NCBI GenBank assembly: GCA_026387515.1
Contig: JAPLLP010000329.1
Span: forward strand, 1,792 to 6,989
Direction of reading: 5' to 3'
Source of the DNA: Candidatus Omnitrophota bacterium
GTDB taxonomy: Bacteria; Omnitrophota; Koll11; Gygaellales; Profunditerraquicolaceae
DNA: 5,198 bases
The translations under genes and the position numbers were made by a program. Position 1 is the first letter of the stretch. The number at the start of each line of letters is the position of its first letter. Under the pieces are notes generated by a model. That model was given only the letters and a program-made list of their open reading frames with translations. It was not told the DNA's origin and searched no databases. This document shows positions 1 to 5,198 of the stretch, in pieces.

Positions 1-257
1 CCGGCCTTGCCGCAGAAGGCATTGGCATTACCGCTATTAGCAATAATGGCGCGGAAAGACTTGCTGTGTCTTATAATTATTTCATCAAGCAAGATAGGAG
101 CTGCCTTAACATAATTGGCCGTAAACTTAGCGGCGGCTTTAGCCGGAAATTCAGAATAAAAAAGCGCCAGGTCTAACTTGCCGGGCCGCTTTAAACCGCA
201 AGATATTGCGTTAGCCCTGAACCCTTTAGGGAGAACTGCGCTATGGTAAATTTTCAT
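1..257 (-). CDS. argJ: ArgJ, bifunctional glutamate N-acetyltransferase / ornithine acetyltransferase (N-terminal 85 codons, runs off the window)
   Basis: The reading frame opens at the ATG at 257 and stays open to the window edge; the 3' part of the gene is outside. The translation begins MKIYHSAVLPKGFRAN, followed by GLKRPGKLDLAL (21-32), FPAKAAAKFTANYVKAAP (37-54) and NSGNANAFCG (74-83). These match the conserved N-terminal blocks of the ArgJ family: the 'PKGF.A.G...G.K..G..DLAL' opening, the 'T.N.VKAAP' strand and the NSGNANA signature. ArgJ moves the acetyl group from N-acetylornithine to glutamate in the cytoplasm, recycling it in arginine synthesis; some members also use acetyl-CoA, which cannot be decided here. 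The autocatalytic Thr that splits the precursor lies beyond the window. The gene follows argC after 40 nt and probably shares its transcript. No Shine-Dalgarno stands before the ATG; instead a hairpin ends 9 nt upstream. The start is chosen because it gives the usual family N-terminus. Family call secure; completeness unknown. Confidence 0.93.
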   Translation of the reverse strand, partial: MKIYHSAVLPKGFRANAISCGLKRPGKLDLALFYSEFPAKAAAKFTANYVKAAPILLDEIIIRHSKSFRAIIANSGNANAFCGKA

Positions 258-266
258 AGTAGATGA

Positions 267-298
267 ACACCGGCCCAATTCCGATCTGGGCCGGGTGT
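267..298 (-). promoter_or_regulatory. GC-rich intergenic hairpin between argC and argJ
   Basis: On the minus strand the arms ACACCCGGCCCA (298-287) and TGGGCCGGTGT (277-267) pair over 11 base pairs with one bulged base, around a 9-nt loop. The hairpin starts at the last base of the argC stop codon and ends 9 nt before the argJ ATG. No U-tract follows (the next bases are TCATCTACT), so it is not a standard intrinsic terminator. Plausible roles are mRNA stabilisation or processing, or damping of argJ translation; these are inferences. On the plus strand the hairpin is followed by CATTTTAATG, a poor terminator tail, and no plus-strand gene needs one. Confidence 0.6.
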
Positions 299-1320
299 CA
301 TTTTAATGCCGTGACCTCGGGGAATCCGCACATGATATTCATATTCTGCACCGCCTGTCCGGAGGCACCCTTTAATAAATTATCTATTGCCGCAATGATA
401 ATCATGCCGTCGGATTCCTCTTGAATGCCTATATCGCAGTAGTTGGTCCGGGCGACGTCTTTGAGCCTCGGGAATTCCCCTGCCTTCTTAATCCTCACAA
501 ACGGCTCATCCTTGTAAAAATTTTTGTATACCCCTATCAGATCGTTGGCTTTTGGCTTTTGGGCTTTATTTTTCTGCACGTAGATCGTCTCTAAAATACC
601 TCTGCTCAACGGTAATAAATGCGGTACAAACTTGACCCGTAATTTTTTCCCGGCCAGACTGGAAAGCACCTGGTCGATCTCCGGGGCATGCTGATGGCAG
701 GTTACTTTATAGGCCTTGAAGTCTTCATTAACCTCCGAGAAGAGAAAAGCTTCGGCTAATTTTCTTCCCGCTCCGGTAACCCCGGACTTGGCATCAATAA
801 TGATCTGATCCGGACTTGCCAGATTAAAGGCAACCAGCGGCGCCAGCGCCAGGATAGCCGCGGTAGGATAACATCCGGGGTTGGCAATAAGCCCGGCGGT
901 CCTGATCTTTAACCGGTACAATTCCGGCAGGCCATAGACCGCACTTTTCAAGTTCGCCTTATCCTTCTGCGGGGTATTATAATATTTCTCATAAACCCGG
1001 GTATCTTTCAGGCGATAATCCGCGCTTAAATCAATAACCCTTTTGCCTGCCTTAACCAGCCGCGGCACCAACCCCATGGAAACAGTGTGCGGCAAAGCCA
1101 GAAACACCAGATCACATTTATGGACGATTGCATCTATGTCAGGCTCAGCGCATACAAGATCGATCCTGCCTCGAAATTTAGGGAATATTTCAGCTATATT
1201 CTGCGGTTTATTGACCTTAGCGGAGACATCGACAATCCTTACTCGAGAATGCTTCAGGAGTAGATCAATCAATTCCTCACCGGCATATCCTGTCGCTCCA
1301 ACAATACCCACATTAATCAT
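298..1320 (-). CDS. argC: ArgC, N-acetyl-gamma-glutamyl-phosphate reductase
   Basis: A complete 340-residue protein of the usual length for the long (type 1) ArgC. It reduces N-acetylglutamyl-5-phosphate to N-acetylglutamate semialdehyde with NADPH, the third step of acetylated arginine synthesis, in the cytoplasm. Visible motifs in order: the Rossmann nucleotide loop GIVGATGYAGEEL (5-17), LALPH (74-78), DLSADYRL (97-104), YGLPELYR (129-136), the active-site block ANPGCYPTAA (146-155) with catalytic Cys150, SGVTGAGRK (179-187), HQHAPEI (209-215) with the expected catalytic His211, FVPHLLPLSRGI (231-242) and DNLLKGASGQAVQN (313-326). The ATG at 1320 is preceded by AGAGGTG at 4-nt spacing and yields the standard MINVGIVGATG start. 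Its own promoter lies just upstream and argJ follows after 40 nt, so argC opens an arginine operon. No odd residue seen. Confidence 0.98.
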   Translation of the reverse strand: MINVGIVGATGYAGEELIDLLLKHSRVRIVDVSAKVNKPQNIAEIFPKFRGRIDLVCAEPDIDAIVHKCDLVFLALPHTVSMGLVPRLVKAGKRVIDLSADYRLKDTRVYEKYYNTPQKDKANLKSAVYGLPELYRLKIRTAGLIANPGCYPTAAILALAPLVAFNLASPDQIIIDAKSGVTGAGRKLAEAFLFSEVNEDFKAYKVTCHQHAPEIDQVLSSLAGKKLRVKFVPHLLPLSRGILETIYVQKNKAQKPKANDLIGVYKNFYKDEPFVRIKKAGEFPRLKDVARTNYCDIGIQEESDGMIIIAAIDNLLKGASGQAVQNMNIMCGFPEVTALK

Positions 1321-1324
1321 CTTT

Positions 1325-1331
1325 CACCTCT
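1325..1331 (-). promoter_or_regulatory. Shine-Dalgarno of argC
   Basis: AGAGGTG, read on the minus strand, sits 4 nt before the argC ATG and is the only strong ribosome binding site in the window. It fixes the argC start at 1320. Confidence 0.8.
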
Positions 1332-1347
1332 TTATTATAACTTTATC

Positions 1348-1376
1348 ATCTTAATTTAAAAAGAACCTCTAGTCAA
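1348..1376 (-). promoter_or_regulatory. Sigma-70-type promoter for argC-argJ
   Basis: On the minus strand, -35 TTGACT (1376-1371), a 17-nt spacer and -10 TAAGAT (1353-1348) match the housekeeping consensus closely. An A-run (GAGAAAAAAGC) stands just upstream of the -35, resembling an UP element. Transcription would start near 1341, giving a leader of about 20 nt that holds the Shine-Dalgarno. A perfect TATAAT at 1339-1334 also exists, but its -35 (TTTTTA) is poor and its start would cut into the ribosome binding site, so the upstream pair is preferred. Confidence 0.75.
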
Positions 1377-1423
1377 GCTTTTTTCTCGTCGGGCTAAAGG
1401 AAAGTCCCCGTCAGAACTTATGC

Positions 1424-1456
1424 AAAAAAAATCCCGCGGGCTTATCGCGGGATTTT
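1424..1456 (-). terminator. Intrinsic terminator of the rplM-rpsI transcript
   Basis: On the minus strand a perfect 11-bp stem, AAAATCCCGCG (1456-1446) with CGCGGGATTTT (1438-1428), closes a 7-nt loop ATAAGCC. It runs into an uninterrupted stretch of eight T, four inside the stem and four after it (1431-1424). It begins 33 nt past the rpsI stop codon. This is a textbook Rho-independent terminator and separates the ribosomal protein genes from argC. The plus-strand tail (TTTTCTAACG) is much weaker, so it is oriented for the minus strand. Confidence 0.9.
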
Positions 1457-1489
1457 CTAACGCTTACAAAACATTTTTATTCTAAATGC

Positions 1490-1885
1490 CTACCTCTTAG
1501 TCCACTGGAAGCGTTTCCGCGCCCCTTTCTGCCCGTATTTCTTACGCTCTTTCGTGCGCGGGTCGCGTGTCAAGAATCCTTGCTTACGCAGCAACTCTTT
1601 TAAATCCGGCTCTATGTCCAATAAGGCCCTGGCAATACCATGCCGCAATGCCCCGGCCTGTCCGGTAAGCCCCCCACCCCTTAAATTTGCCAGAACATCG
1701 TATTTAGCCAAACTGTTCGTGGCAATGAGCGGCTGCTTGGCAATAATCCTGTCGGTCTCCCTGATAAAATACTTCTCCAAGGGCTGTTTGTTGATCACAA
1801 AAGTACCCTTGCCCGGGATGAGCCGGACGCGCGCTACTGCTTCCTTACGCCTGCCTGTAAAAATAGTTTTAATTTTATCTGTCAT
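1490..1885 (-). CDS. rpsI: 30S ribosomal protein S9 (uS9)
   Basis: A complete 131-residue uS9, the usual bacterial length. The protein sits in the head of the small subunit, where its C-terminal tail reaches the P-site tRNA anticodon stem-loop. Evidence: [15 protein letters not shown] (11-25), the NKQPLEKYF strand (32-40), the family signature [19 protein letters not shown] (70-88), and the basic tail from [17 protein letters not shown] (105-121) to KRFQWTKR (124-131). The tail ends in the invariant Lys-Arg; most members have KRFQFSKR, so WT for FS is a mild variation. The ATG at 1885 gives the standard 'TGRRKEA' register. It lies 12 nt after the rplM stop. No good Shine-Dalgarno is close: GAGG in the last rplM codons is about 17 nt from the ATG, so coupling to rplM translation is likely. 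The terminator at about 1424-1456 follows. Confidence 0.99.
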   Translation of the reverse strand: MTDKIKTIFTGRRKEAVARVRLIPGKGTFVINKQPLEKYFIRETDRIIAKQPLIATNSLAKYDVLANLRGGGLTGQAGALRHGIARALLDIEPDLKELLRKQGFLTRDPRTKERKKYGQKGARKRFQWTKR

Positions 1886-1897
1886 TTTAATTGGTTT

Positions 1898-2329
1898 TTA
1901 TACCTCTAGAACTTGTGCCTTCTGCCCTTTATGCGGATGGACATCCCCCGCGTAGATCTTTAATTTCTTGATCACATCGTCTCCCAAAGACCCTCTGGGC
2001 AACATCCTCTGCACTGCGAGGCGCACCACGGTAGTAGGCTTCCTGCGCAGCATATCCTCCAGAGTGACTTCTCTTAGGCCTCCGGGATAACCGGAATAAC
2101 GCCGATATACTTTCTGCTTCAGTTTCCTGCCGGTAAAACGCACCTTTGCGGCATTAATTATGATCACGCCGTCTCCCGTATCCATATGCGGGGTAAAGAT
2201 AACCTTGTGCTTACCGCGCAAGATAGTAGCGGCCTTAGTCGCCAGCCTACCCAGGATCTTATCCTTAGCATCTATCAGGTACCAACTGCGCTTGATCTCT
2301 TCTTTTTTGGGCAAGTATGTCTTATTCAT
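1898..2329 (-). CDS. rplM: 50S ribosomal protein L13 (uL13)
   Basis: A complete 143-residue uL13, the usual bacterial length. It is an early-assembly protein of the large subunit that binds 23S rRNA. Visible blocks: WYLIDAKDKILGRLATKAA (16-34), LRGKHKVIFTPHMDTGD (37-53), VIIINAAKVRFTGRKL (55-70), YRRYSGYPGGLRE (75-87), AVQRMLPRGSLGD (105-117) and KLKIYAGDVHPHKGQKAQVLEV (122-143). The block around 105-117 departs from the commoner 'V.GMLPKN.LGR' (Arg108 for Gly, Asp117 for Arg), which may be lineage-specific. The ATG at 2329 gives the usual 'M-KTY' start and no upstream in-frame start is plausible. No Shine-Dalgarno precedes it. A promoter -10 box ends only 9 nt before the ATG, so the mRNA may be leaderless. 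rpsI follows after 12 nt, the near-universal rplM-rpsI pair. Confidence 0.99.
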   Translation of the reverse strand: MNKTYLPKKEEIKRSWYLIDAKDKILGRLATKAATILRGKHKVIFTPHMDTGDGVIIINAAKVRFTGRKLKQKVYRRYSGYPGGLREVTLEDMLRRKPTTVVRLAVQRMLPRGSLGDDVIKKLKIYAGDVHPHKGQKAQVLEV

Positions 2330-2338
2330 AAGACTAAA

Positions 2339-2366
2339 AGTATAGCATATTTATAAATTAAGTCAA
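2339..2366 (-). promoter_or_regulatory. Sigma-70-type promoter for rplM-rpsI, predicting a leaderless mRNA
   Basis: On the minus strand, -35 TTGACT (2366-2361), a 16-nt AT-rich spacer and -10 TATACT (2344-2339) resemble the consensus. The -35 shares its TGA with the stop codon of the upstream membrane gene, and an A-run (ATAAAAAAATA) lies just upstream. Only 9 nt (TTTAGTCTT) separate the -10 from the rplM ATG, so transcription would begin roughly 1-3 nt before the start codon. The -35 hexamer equals that of the argC promoter. The alternative is that these hexamers arise by chance in AT-rich sequence and rplM is read from the asd-truA transcript. Confidence 0.6.
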
Positions 2367-3904
2367 TATTTTTTTATCAAATCCTGAGGGATAATCTTGT
2401 CTCCCGCGATAAAGGCAGCGGCCCAAATCAACAGGATTATGCCTATAATCCAAAAAGGCACGGCGGCCAGGGGAACAATTAGCTTGGCCTTGGCCGTAGG
2501 ATTGCTAAAAACGATCATAAATTTGTTCTCGCCTATAAAGCGGAGCCTGTATTTAGCCGTCACGTAATTAATCGCTTCCCTGCTATTATCTTTGGTAAGC
2601 ACGATTATCCTGGCTACGCTAAAAGGGCTAAAACGTTTTACCGGGCCGATCTCCGGAAAAAGGGCGCTGGCATTAGCCCTGTTGGAAAGGCTAGCCAAGC
2701 AGGCGCTTAAAATATGGTAATTCGCGTAAATTATGTCGTTGGGGCGGGAATTTTTCTTAATCAACCTTACCACCCCAAGGTATGCATCCGAGTCCCAAAG
2801 AGAAGTAGATGCGATCCGCTCATTCTCCAGGGGAAAGAGCATATCCCGGGCTACGGAATCAAAAAAATAAAATTTCGCCGCCTCGCCTTGCGGCCTTTTC
2901 TCGATAAGTATAGTCGGTGAAAAAACAAGGAAAAAGAATCCCGCTACGCAAAAGAAAGACGCCGCCTTATTATCCTTGTCTTTAAAATTTTCATACAGGG
3001 CGTCTAAAGAAACAGCCGAGAAAAATATTATCGGCAGGAATCCTTGCGCGGAGAAAAACCGGTAAGGATATAAAATAAAAACGAAGCTGGCCAAAAAAAG
3101 GCTGATAAATAAATAGTGCGTATCTTTTTTCCTGATAGCGATCATTAATCCGAAGAATGCCAAAATATAATCCAGGATCTTAAACTCGCAGAAATACCTG
3201 TCCGGCATGTCGGTTAATTGAATAGAACCTAGGGCCGCAGCTTGTTTTAAGATTGCCGGCAAGGCAATAACCACCGCGCCAAGAACAGCTGCGACGCAGA
3301 ATTTCCTTTTATTTTTTTCAAACAATCCGTATAAAATGATGGCCAAGGCAAAAACCCAGGGCGCGCCGATATGCGTGTAGTAAGAAAGCGCCAGTAGTAG
3401 CGCGCAACGTAATAGCCGTCCCCGCAAGAGACAGTCCAGAGACAAGATACCAAAAATCATCGCAAAACTAGCCGGGATATTATTAAACAGGGAAAGAAAA
3501 AACGAGAATGATGAACCGAAGGCAAATACCGCGAAAAACCCGAGGCGCCGGCCGAAGTTCCTGCGCACGAAATACCAGATTGCAAGTAAAAAAAGGGTTG
3601 GGGTCAAAGCCTCAAATATCTTGGCCAGGAATACTTTATTAACCCCTAGCTTGATAAATAAAGCCAAGACCAGGTGAAAAAACGGCGGATAGATATGTAC
3701 CCTGCCGAAAGGCGCATATTGCCAGAAATCCCAACCCGAATATCCTCCTGCCTGCAAGAACCCCCAGGCGGTATGCAGGTGGTAGTACATATCAATGAAC
3801 TGTGGCAGGAACGGCCAGCGCGCAAACGCCAGTGACGCATAGATAGCCACAAAAAGCACGGCAAAAAAATCCCAGGAAAAACTCTTGTAAGCGCTCTTTG
3901 ACAT
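2363..3904 (-). CDS. Polytopic membrane protein, GT-C-fold glycosyltransferase-like (function unassigned)
   Basis: A complete 513-residue integral membrane protein. By eye there are about 11-12 hydrophobic segments: near 13-34, 75-89, 93-113, 119-140, 143-160, 165-195 (perhaps two), 201-219, 245-257, 262-282, 287-302, 315-334 and 475-500. A soluble stretch (about 335-474) precedes the last one. The first extramembrane loop holds FIDMYYHLHTAW (36-47), an Asp-x-Tyr-Tyr-His-x-His pattern. Then come YPPFFHLVLAL (72-82), a mid-protein YYTHIGAPWVF (175-185) and YPYRFF (279-284). An acidic residue plus 'YHL' after TM1, followed by 'PP' at the start of the next helix, is characteristic of GT-C enzymes that use polyprenyl-linked sugars and of the PTPS-related membrane family. 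Substrate is not predictable. The gene starts one base after the truA stop (TGATATG), implying coupling; a modest AAGG lies 12 nt upstream. Its 3' end overlaps the rplM promoter. Reality as a gene is near certain; the GT-C assignment is moderate. Confidence 0.9.
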   Translation of the reverse strand: MSKSAYKSFSWDFFAVLFVAIYASLAFARWPFLPQFIDMYYHLHTAWGFLQAGGYSGWDFWQYAPFGRVHIYPPFFHLVLALFIKLGVNKVFLAKIFEALTPTLFLLAIWYFVRRNFGRRLGFFAVFAFGSSFSFFLSLFNNIPASFAMIFGILSLDCLLRGRLLRCALLLALSYYTHIGAPWVFALAIILYGLFEKNKRKFCVAAVLGAVVIALPAILKQAAALGSIQLTDMPDRYFCEFKILDYILAFFGLMIAIRKKDTHYLFISLFLASFVFILYPYRFFSAQGFLPIIFFSAVSLDALYENFKDKDNKAASFFCVAGFFFLVFSPTILIEKRPQGEAAKFYFFDSVARDMLFPLENERIASTSLWDSDAYLGVVRLIKKNSRPNDIIYANYHILSACLASLSNRANASALFPEIGPVKRFSPFSVARIIVLTKDNSREAINYVTAKYRLRFIGENKFMIVFSNPTAKAKLIVPLAAVPFWIIGIILLIWAAAFIAGDKIIPQDLIKKY

Positions 3905-3905
3905 A

Positions 3906-4682
3906 TCAATAATTAACCTTAATCAGGCATAATCCCTTCGCGGGAGCGCAGGGCCCGGCGAGCTTCCTGTCTTTGGCTAACAAGATCCTCTTTATACCGG
4001 ACTTTTTGAACCTCCCCCTGCCTATTTCAACCAAGGTCCCCACGATATTCCTAACCATATTATACAAGAATCCGTCAGCCTCTATATCAATCACGATCAA
4101 AGAATCGTCTTTTTTTTCTACGGCACCGGGGTATATATGAGGATATTTTTTGATGGTAATTTTTTTAATGGTGCGGATAGTAGAGCAGGCTGAACTTCCG
4201 CTGGCGCAAAAGGCCTTAAAATCATGCCTGCCCACCAAAAGGCGCGCCTGTCGGCGCATCAACTCTACGTCCAGAGGAAAGTGGCAAAAATATACCCCGT
4301 GACGGGACAACGCCGGCCGGTGCGGGCGGTTTAGAATACTATAGCGGTAGATTTTAGAACGGACATCCCGGATGGCGTGAAAATTTAACCCTACCTCCCG
4401 CGCCTGAGAGATGACTATATCCCCGGGCAAGAGCGCATTCAGCGCGTTTTTTATTTTCTCAACAGGCAATGTGCAAGAGGTATGAAAATTAGCCGCCTGG
4501 GCTAATGCGGAAACACCGGCATCGGTCCTGCCGGAAGCCACAACCCTGGCTTTTTCTTTGATAATTTTCTGGAGGGTTTTTTCTATTTTTCCTTGAATGG
4601 TCTTAGCCGAATGGCGATTTTGCACCTGCCAACCGGCGTAACCTGAGCCGTCATATTCTATTTCGAGTTTGATATTACGCAT
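3906..4682 (-). CDS. truA: TruA, tRNA pseudouridine(38-40) synthase
   Basis: A complete 258-residue TruA, of family-typical length. The cytoplasmic enzyme isomerises uridine to pseudouridine at positions 38-40 in the anticodon arm of many tRNAs. Motifs: MRNIKLEIEYDGSGYAGWQ (1-19), the catalytic loop ASGRTDAGVSAL (49-60) with nucleophile Asp54, FHAIRDVRSKIYRY (101-114) carrying the conserved Tyr region, HDFKAF (153-158), GFLYNMVRNIVGTLVEIGRGR (204-224, RNA-binding and fold core) and GPCAPAKGLCL (243-253). The loop reads GVSA where most members have GVHA. The ATG at 4682 lies inside the end of asd (25-nt overlap) and gives the standard 'MRNIKL.IEYDG' start. There is no strong Shine-Dalgarno, so translation is probably coupled to asd. 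The membrane gene follows after one base. Confidence 0.98.
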   Translation of the reverse strand: MRNIKLEIEYDGSGYAGWQVQNRHSAKTIQGKIEKTLQKIIKEKARVVASGRTDAGVSALAQAANFHTSCTLPVEKIKNALNALLPGDIVISQAREVGLNFHAIRDVRSKIYRYSILNRPHRPALSRHGVYFCHFPLDVELMRRQARLLVGRHDFKAFCASGSSACSTIRTIKKITIKKYPHIYPGAVEKKDDSLIVIDIEADGFLYNMVRNIVGTLVEIGRGRFKKSGIKRILLAKDRKLAGPCAPAKGLCLIKVNY

Positions 4683-5198
4683 TCAGCGATCTGAACCGCA
4701 TTGGTAGCCGCGCCTTTACGCAGGTTATCCGCTACCACCCACAGCCAGAGCCCGTTTTTGACAAAAGGATCCCTGCGGACACGGCCGACAAAAGTCTCAT
4801 CCTTGCCTTCCGCGTCTTTAGGTAAAGGGTAAAGATTCTTCTTAGGGTCATCAACCACTATGATACCCGGCGAACCGGAAAGGACCTCTTTAACTTTTTC
4901 AGGAGATATCGATTCCCTGGTTTCAATATATACCGACTCCGAATGTCCGGTCCTCACCGGGACTCTTACAGTAGTGGCGGAAATCTTGATCTTATCATCA
5001 TGCATTATCTTATGGGTCTCTTTAACCAGCTTCCACTCCTCGCTAGTATAATCGGAATCGGCGAAACTGCCGATGTGCGGGAATACGTTATACGCCAATT
5101 GCTGCGGTAAGGCCTTATTATCCACATCTACGTGGATATTCTTAAAACCCCCCTCTGCGATAAGGGAATTTTCTTGTTTCAACTGTTCCACCGCGGCC
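4658..5198 (-). CDS. asd: Asd, aspartate-semialdehyde dehydrogenase (C-terminal part, 5' end outside the window)
   Basis: The frame is open from the window's right edge to the TAG at 4660-4658, giving about 179 C-terminal residues of a protein normally near 330-345 long. The GTG at 5191 is internal (codon for Val in 'AAVEQLKQEN'), not a start. Asd reduces aspartyl-4-phosphate to aspartate semialdehyde with NADPH, feeding lysine/diaminopimelate, threonine and methionine synthesis in the cytoplasm. Motifs: AYNVFPHIGSF, YTSEEWKLVKETHKI, VRVPVRTGHSESVYIET with the catalytic-site His in GHSES, PGIIVVDDPKKNLYPLP, DETFVGRVRRDP and LWLWVVADNLRKGAATNAVQIAE. These match the bacterial Asd dimerisation domain and the C-terminal NADP-side helix. 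The catalytic Cys and the Rossmann half are outside the window. The last 25 nt overlap truA, making asd the upstream cistron of this cluster. Confidence 0.97.
   Translation of the reverse strand, partial: AAVEQLKQENSLIAEGGFKNIHVDVDNKALPQQLAYNVFPHIGSFADSDYTSEEWKLVKETHKIMHDDKIKISATTVRVPVRTGHSESVYIETRESISPEKVKEVLSGSPGIIVVDDPKKNLYPLPKDAEGKDETFVGRVRRDPFVKNGLWLWVVADNLRKGAATNAVQIAECVISNSK

Noticed and set aside
1334..1339. Perfect TATAAT close to the argC start, as an alternative -10 box
   Set aside because: Its -35 position holds TTTTTA, and transcription would begin inside the argC Shine-Dalgarno; the TTGACT/TAAGAT pair with 17-nt spacing is better.
1043..1354. Plus-strand open frame of 103 codons opposite argC
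   Set aside because: It is the antisense shadow of a well-conserved gene, with no recognisable domain and no ribosome binding site.
1394..1445. Pieces resembling conserved RNase P RNA segments on the plus strand (AGGAAAGTCC at about 1398, CAGAAC at about 1412, GGCTTAT at 1439)
   Set aside because: The pieces lie within about 50 nt, whereas a bacterial RNase P RNA needs several hundred, and the last piece is the loop of the minus-strand terminator. Chance similarity.
1554..1955. Plus-strand open frame of 133 codons opposite rpsI and the end of rplM
   Set aside because: It runs antisense across two ribosomal protein genes and through their junction; the translation has no family features.
3247..3909. 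Two minus-strand frames (68 and 87 codons) inside the membrane protein gene
   Set aside because: They overlap the 513-residue gene in another frame. The longer one starts 5 bases upstream of the true ATG but has no domain, while the long frame has coherent membrane segments and motifs.
5189..5191. GTG as the start codon of asd
   Set aside because: The frame is open to the window edge and the residues before it (Ala-Ala) continue the family alignment; about half of the protein, including the catalytic Cys, must lie upstream.

Overview
The window is a compact stretch of bacterial chromosome in which every supported gene lies on the minus strand. In transcription order (right to left) these are: the 3' part of asd (aspartate-semialdehyde dehydrogenase), truA (tRNA pseudouridine synthase), a 513-residue polytopic membrane protein that looks like a GT-C-fold glycosyltransferase, rplM (uL13), rpsI (uS9), argC, and the first 85 codons of argJ. 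I see no tRNA, rRNA, CRISPR array, insertion sequence or phage gene, and no convincing gene on the plus strand.

The genes fall into three blocks. (1) asd, truA and the membrane gene are packed as one translationally coupled unit: asd and truA overlap by 25 nt, and the membrane gene starts one base after the truA stop. (2) rplM and rpsI are 12 nt apart and end at a strong intrinsic terminator (about 1424-1456). A good sigma-70-type promoter (2339-2366) overlaps the stop codon of the membrane gene and would start transcription almost exactly at the rplM ATG, so the rplM mRNA may be leaderless. (3) argC and argJ have their own promoter (1348-1376) just downstream of that terminator, with a clear Shine-Dalgarno for argC. 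A GC-rich hairpin fills most of the gap between argC and argJ.

Functionally the window mixes housekeeping translation genes (uL13, uS9, TruA) with amino-acid biosynthesis: the lysine/threonine/methionine branch point enzyme Asd, and two steps of the acetylated arginine pathway (ArgC, ArgJ). The presence of argJ implies the acetyl-recycling version of arginine synthesis, provided the rest of the gene is intact outside the window.

The organism is a bacterium with bacterial uL13/uS9 and moderate GC content. The order asd-truA-(x)-rplM-rpsI-argC-argJ, sparse Shine-Dalgarno use and Lys-rich proteins would fit an uncultivated lineage such as Omnitrophota, or a relative of the former Deltaproteobacteria. 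This placement is an inference from gene order recalled from memory and is weak. Most of the window is ordinary. The points most worth a second look are the membrane protein, the apparently leaderless rplM promoter and the argC-argJ intergenic hairpin.
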